Assembly (NCBI GenBank): GCA_034401795.1
Contig: CM067369.1
Span: forward strand, 138,706,496-138,770,495
Direction of reading: 5' to 3'
DNA: 64,000 nt
From: Chaetoderma sp. LZ-2023a
Taxonomy: Eukaryota > Mollusca > Caudofoveata > Chaetodermatida > Chaetodermatidae
Part shown: in pieces, positions 61,770 to 64,000 of the stretch
Position numbering within the stretch: position 1 is the stretch's first letter
How the letters are laid out: each line of letters opens with the position of its first letter
Made by a program: the position numbers and the translations under genes
The notes under the pieces: model-generated
Told to the model about the DNA's origin: nothing
Databases searched by the model: none
Seen by the model: only the letters and a program-made list of their open reading frames with translations

Positions 61770-63300
61770 TTATCACATTTTTTCTGTTATTTAGGTTACT
61801 TATTAACCCTAAGGAACCTACGAGCCGTCTAGACGTTGCAAAAAGTGTACAAATAAACCTATGAGCCGTCTGGACGGTTTTCAACAAGTTGACGTGGAAA
61901 ACTACGCGCCGTCTGGACGGCTTTAATAGCACCAGTTTTCGATCGCTAAATACACAAGCATTACTGGCGTTTTATCCAATCAAACGTAGCGTTACATTAC
62001 GTCAGTTGATTGAATTTTATAAATCCACTGTTGATTGGTCAATTCAGTTTGTTTACAAATTTCTACGGGAAAATATAAATAGTTTTCTGTGAATGAAATT
62101 CCTAGCGTAAAATCGTCAACGATAGCGTGTCGATTCCTTTATTTAACCGAGTACTCGATTCCCTGATGGCCGGAATCGCTTAGTGAGAATGTCTAACCTA
62201 ATTTATAATTGCATCAGTAAAATATTACATACAGCTGAATAGCTACACTGACGCCTACAAGATTTAAAGTGCATCCTTACATAGCTTGCCCATTAATACC
62301 ATTATATCACACCCGTCATTTAGCTTCTAGGGAGATATTGTCGTGCGTCTACGGTCTAATTTCTGTTCCTCAATCATCTATCATGATACCGCATGTTACG
62401 GGGCCGCTACTGGGTCAATACGGGCCCGTAGCATGCATTATTAAAGTAATGCGAGTCATGAGACATATTAGCTTGCTATTGCCATTTGAAATCACATTTG
62501 TTGACTGTTCCAGTTTTATATCCGTTTTCTATTGTTCTTTCATCTTATAAGTGTTTCTCCTCTTTTTTTCTTCAGGATCATATGGCGAATAGGACAGTTA
62601 TCTGGTTGAGATTTCATGAAAATGATGATTCTGTAATTCTATCTTCTGCACTATTTTATTAACCCCTACCATTGTCAAAATTTTAAATTTTCAAATTAAA
62701 TCAAAAGAACTGGTGTTCTTGTCTCAACAGATTTGGTGGAAGATGTTGCTGTCGTAGATAGCAACATCATCTACTAAACCAGACAGACAGATGGACAGAC
62801 AGACAGATGGAGGTGATTGTAATATCCCTGCAGTTTTCTCAAAATTGTGGGTATAATTAAGAGATTAAATTTAATTTATTAATATTTGATTCAAATCCCA
62901 CCCAATCTCAAATGATACATAGAGCTTATGTGAGATGCACATTAGCTGAGCCCTCAGGAATACGGTTGATAACAGTCAGCAGTCGATCCAGAACAGCTGC
63001 CGGCATAGCTGTCAGCCATTGATGTGTGTAGTAGGTGATCATGTTTCGAATGTACATCATCATGTTTTAGTTCAAATATACTGTTTCCATACAAAAATTA
63101 GATTATAGAGTAACACAGGTCATCAAATTTGTATTTTTGATAAAATCCATGTTAGTAAATCCATTAGGCGTAGCAGGAAAAACTGAGTCCGTTTAGAGTT
63201 TAGAAGCCATCGCCCATCAGTCACCTGCAAAAAATAGGAAGGATAAGTTAGAAATATCAAAATTCTAGAGGTGTTATAGTAAGACTTTAACAATCAAATT
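61770..63300. other. Flank of DIRS-D, no gene recognised
   Basis: Starts with three copies of a GCCGTCTGGACGG palindrome (see separate entry). A 46-codon minus-strand ORF (63063-62926: MMMYIRNMITYY.. to ANVHLT) is protein-like but unrecognised. A minus-strand acceptor-like TTTTTTGCAG near 63222 precedes another short open stretch. Confidence 0.35.
61820..61922. repeat. Three palindromic CCGTCTGGACGG sites spaced 42-43 bp
   Basis: CCGTCTAGACG at 61824, CCGTCTGGACGG at 61866 and CCGTCTGGACGG at 61909. Each is preceded by an ACCTA(C/T)G-like and followed by a TT-rich word. Confidence 0.7.
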
Positions 63301-63304
63301 TTCT

Positions 63305-63440
63305 CATAGACAATGCCCATATGCAGACCAAGAGCATGTCATTCCAGTGATACATTTTCAAAAATAATCTTACTTTGGTCGGAAAATTTACATTTTCCTC
63401 GACAACTGCAGCAGTTTTGGTCTGACTCAAATGTTAAATG
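63305..63440. repeat. FB1 foldback remnant, left arm deleted
   Basis: CCATATGCAGACCAAGAGCA meets GTCATTCCAGTGATACATTTTC directly. The left arm and core are lost, and the right arm continues to CAACTGCAGCAGTTTTGG. Confidence 0.7.
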
Positions 63441-63483
63441 GTTAACAATATACATGTACGGTGCAAGGTCATAGGGATATATA

Positions 63484-63590
63484 GTCTGCTCTGACTCAAC
63501 CCGTCCCAGTGACAGATATTTGGACAGACTGTCACAGACTGACAGTCTGTCCAAATATCTGTCACAGGGGCAGGTTGAGTCAGAGCAGAC
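63484..63590. repeat. 107-bp near-perfect palindrome
   Basis: GTCTGCTCTGACTCAACC (63484) pairs with GGTTGAGTCAGAGCAGAC (63590). The inner 25-bp arms TGACAGATATTTGGACAGAC..TCA match exactly across a CAGAC loop. Confidence 0.88.
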
Positions 63591-63726
63591 TCAGACTAAG
63601 GGATATACTGGTAAACATGATGACCCGACAACGGGTGTTATGGTCATACACCACCCTCAGATTTTAGCGCATAAATGAAATGAATAATATAATAAATGGT
63701 GGGCATATATCGTCCAAGGAGGGAGT

Positions 63727-64000
63727 ATGACTACTAGTTACTGGATTAACCTTTTCAATCGACAAGAGCGAATAATAAATTTGCTACGAATGTTTCTAAT
63801 TCAAGCACAGCTGTCATCAGGAAGACTTAAAAGATCAAGTTTTGTGAAAGAGACAAAAGCACTTCAAAGGAAACACCAAGAAATGTTGCCAGCACAAATA
63901 GAAGACCCAAACCACACCCTCGACCCTCCACCCTGGGAAAACAAATTAGTAGAGAGCATAGCTATTCGCACCACAGTACCTCATCTCACAACCAAAGATG
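63727..64000 (+). CDS. Partial ORF, possibly a non-LTR retrotransposon spacer region
   Basis: Open from ATG 63727 through the window end (91 codons, no stop). It contains SSGRLKRSSFVKETKALQRK and DPPPWENKLVES. The PPPWE and LQRKH words resemble the region between RT and RNase H in non-LTR ORF2 proteins, but no catalytic motif lies within the window. It could also be a host exon. Confidence 0.35.
   Translation, partial: MTTSYWINLFNRQERIINLLRMFLIQAQLSSGRLKRSSFVKETKALQRKHQEMLPAQIEDPNHTLDPPPWENKLVESIAIRTTVPHLTTKD

Overview
The window looks like animal nuclear DNA, most likely from a marine invertebrate and probably a mollusc. The reasons are long GT-AG introns, dense foldback and tandem repeats, tRNA-derived SINEs, very frequent ACATGTA words, and a palindromic repeat edge (AGCTCACCTGG .. 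CCAAGTGAGCT) that I associate from memory with bivalve genomes. The species-level guess is inference only.

One host gene can be assembled completely. ARFRP1 (ARF-related protein 1, an ARF/ARL-family small GTPase of the trans-Golgi) lies on the minus strand from 24216 to 2835. It has seven coding exons (93, 88, 83, 82, 71, 101 and 91 nt; 609 nt in total; 202 residues). Every intron is GT-AG and every exon phase joins in frame. Its introns are filled with repeats: a ~160-bp satellite in intron 1, foldback elements and LINE debris in introns 2-4, a whole 7.1-kb retrotransposon (DIRS-A) in intron 5, and a ~615-bp tandem array in intron 6.

The rest of the window is dominated by four copies of DIRS-order (tyrosine-recombinase) retrotransposons. 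DIRS-A (6222-13324, minus) and DIRS-D (54660-61769, plus) are close copies of one family and lie in inverted orientation. DIRS-B (about 24290-30350, minus) is a decayed copy whose 3' end abuts the ARFRP1 start codon. DIRS-C (40767-49103, plus) is inserted inside a foldback MITE and keeps two 161-bp inverted terminal repeats that are identical base for base. A, C and D show the diagnostic DIRS architecture: split inverted terminal repeats plus an internal complementary region that joins the complements of both ends. The gene order is ORF1 (gag-like), then RT/RNase H/Dam-like methyltransferase, then tyrosine recombinase (YR). Each copy is broken differently. A keeps apparently intact pol and YR but has a nonsense codon in ORF1. 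D keeps most of ORF1 but has a mutated RT active site and a dead YR.

Other mobile DNA comprises an intact Tc1-like DD34E transposon with TIRs and TA duplications (51609-53259), a GIY-YIG (Penelope-type) fragment cut off at the DIRS-B terminus, C2H2 remnants, two SINE-type insertions, non-LTR reverse transcriptase tails, and two foldback MITE families with about eleven and fifteen recognisable copies. The most unusual non-coding object is an array of about ten CCGGCTACA motifs at 31843-32060, spaced mostly 20-22 bp (two helical turns), which ends about 50 bp before a TATA box. I found no tRNA or rRNA genes and no CRISPR arrays.
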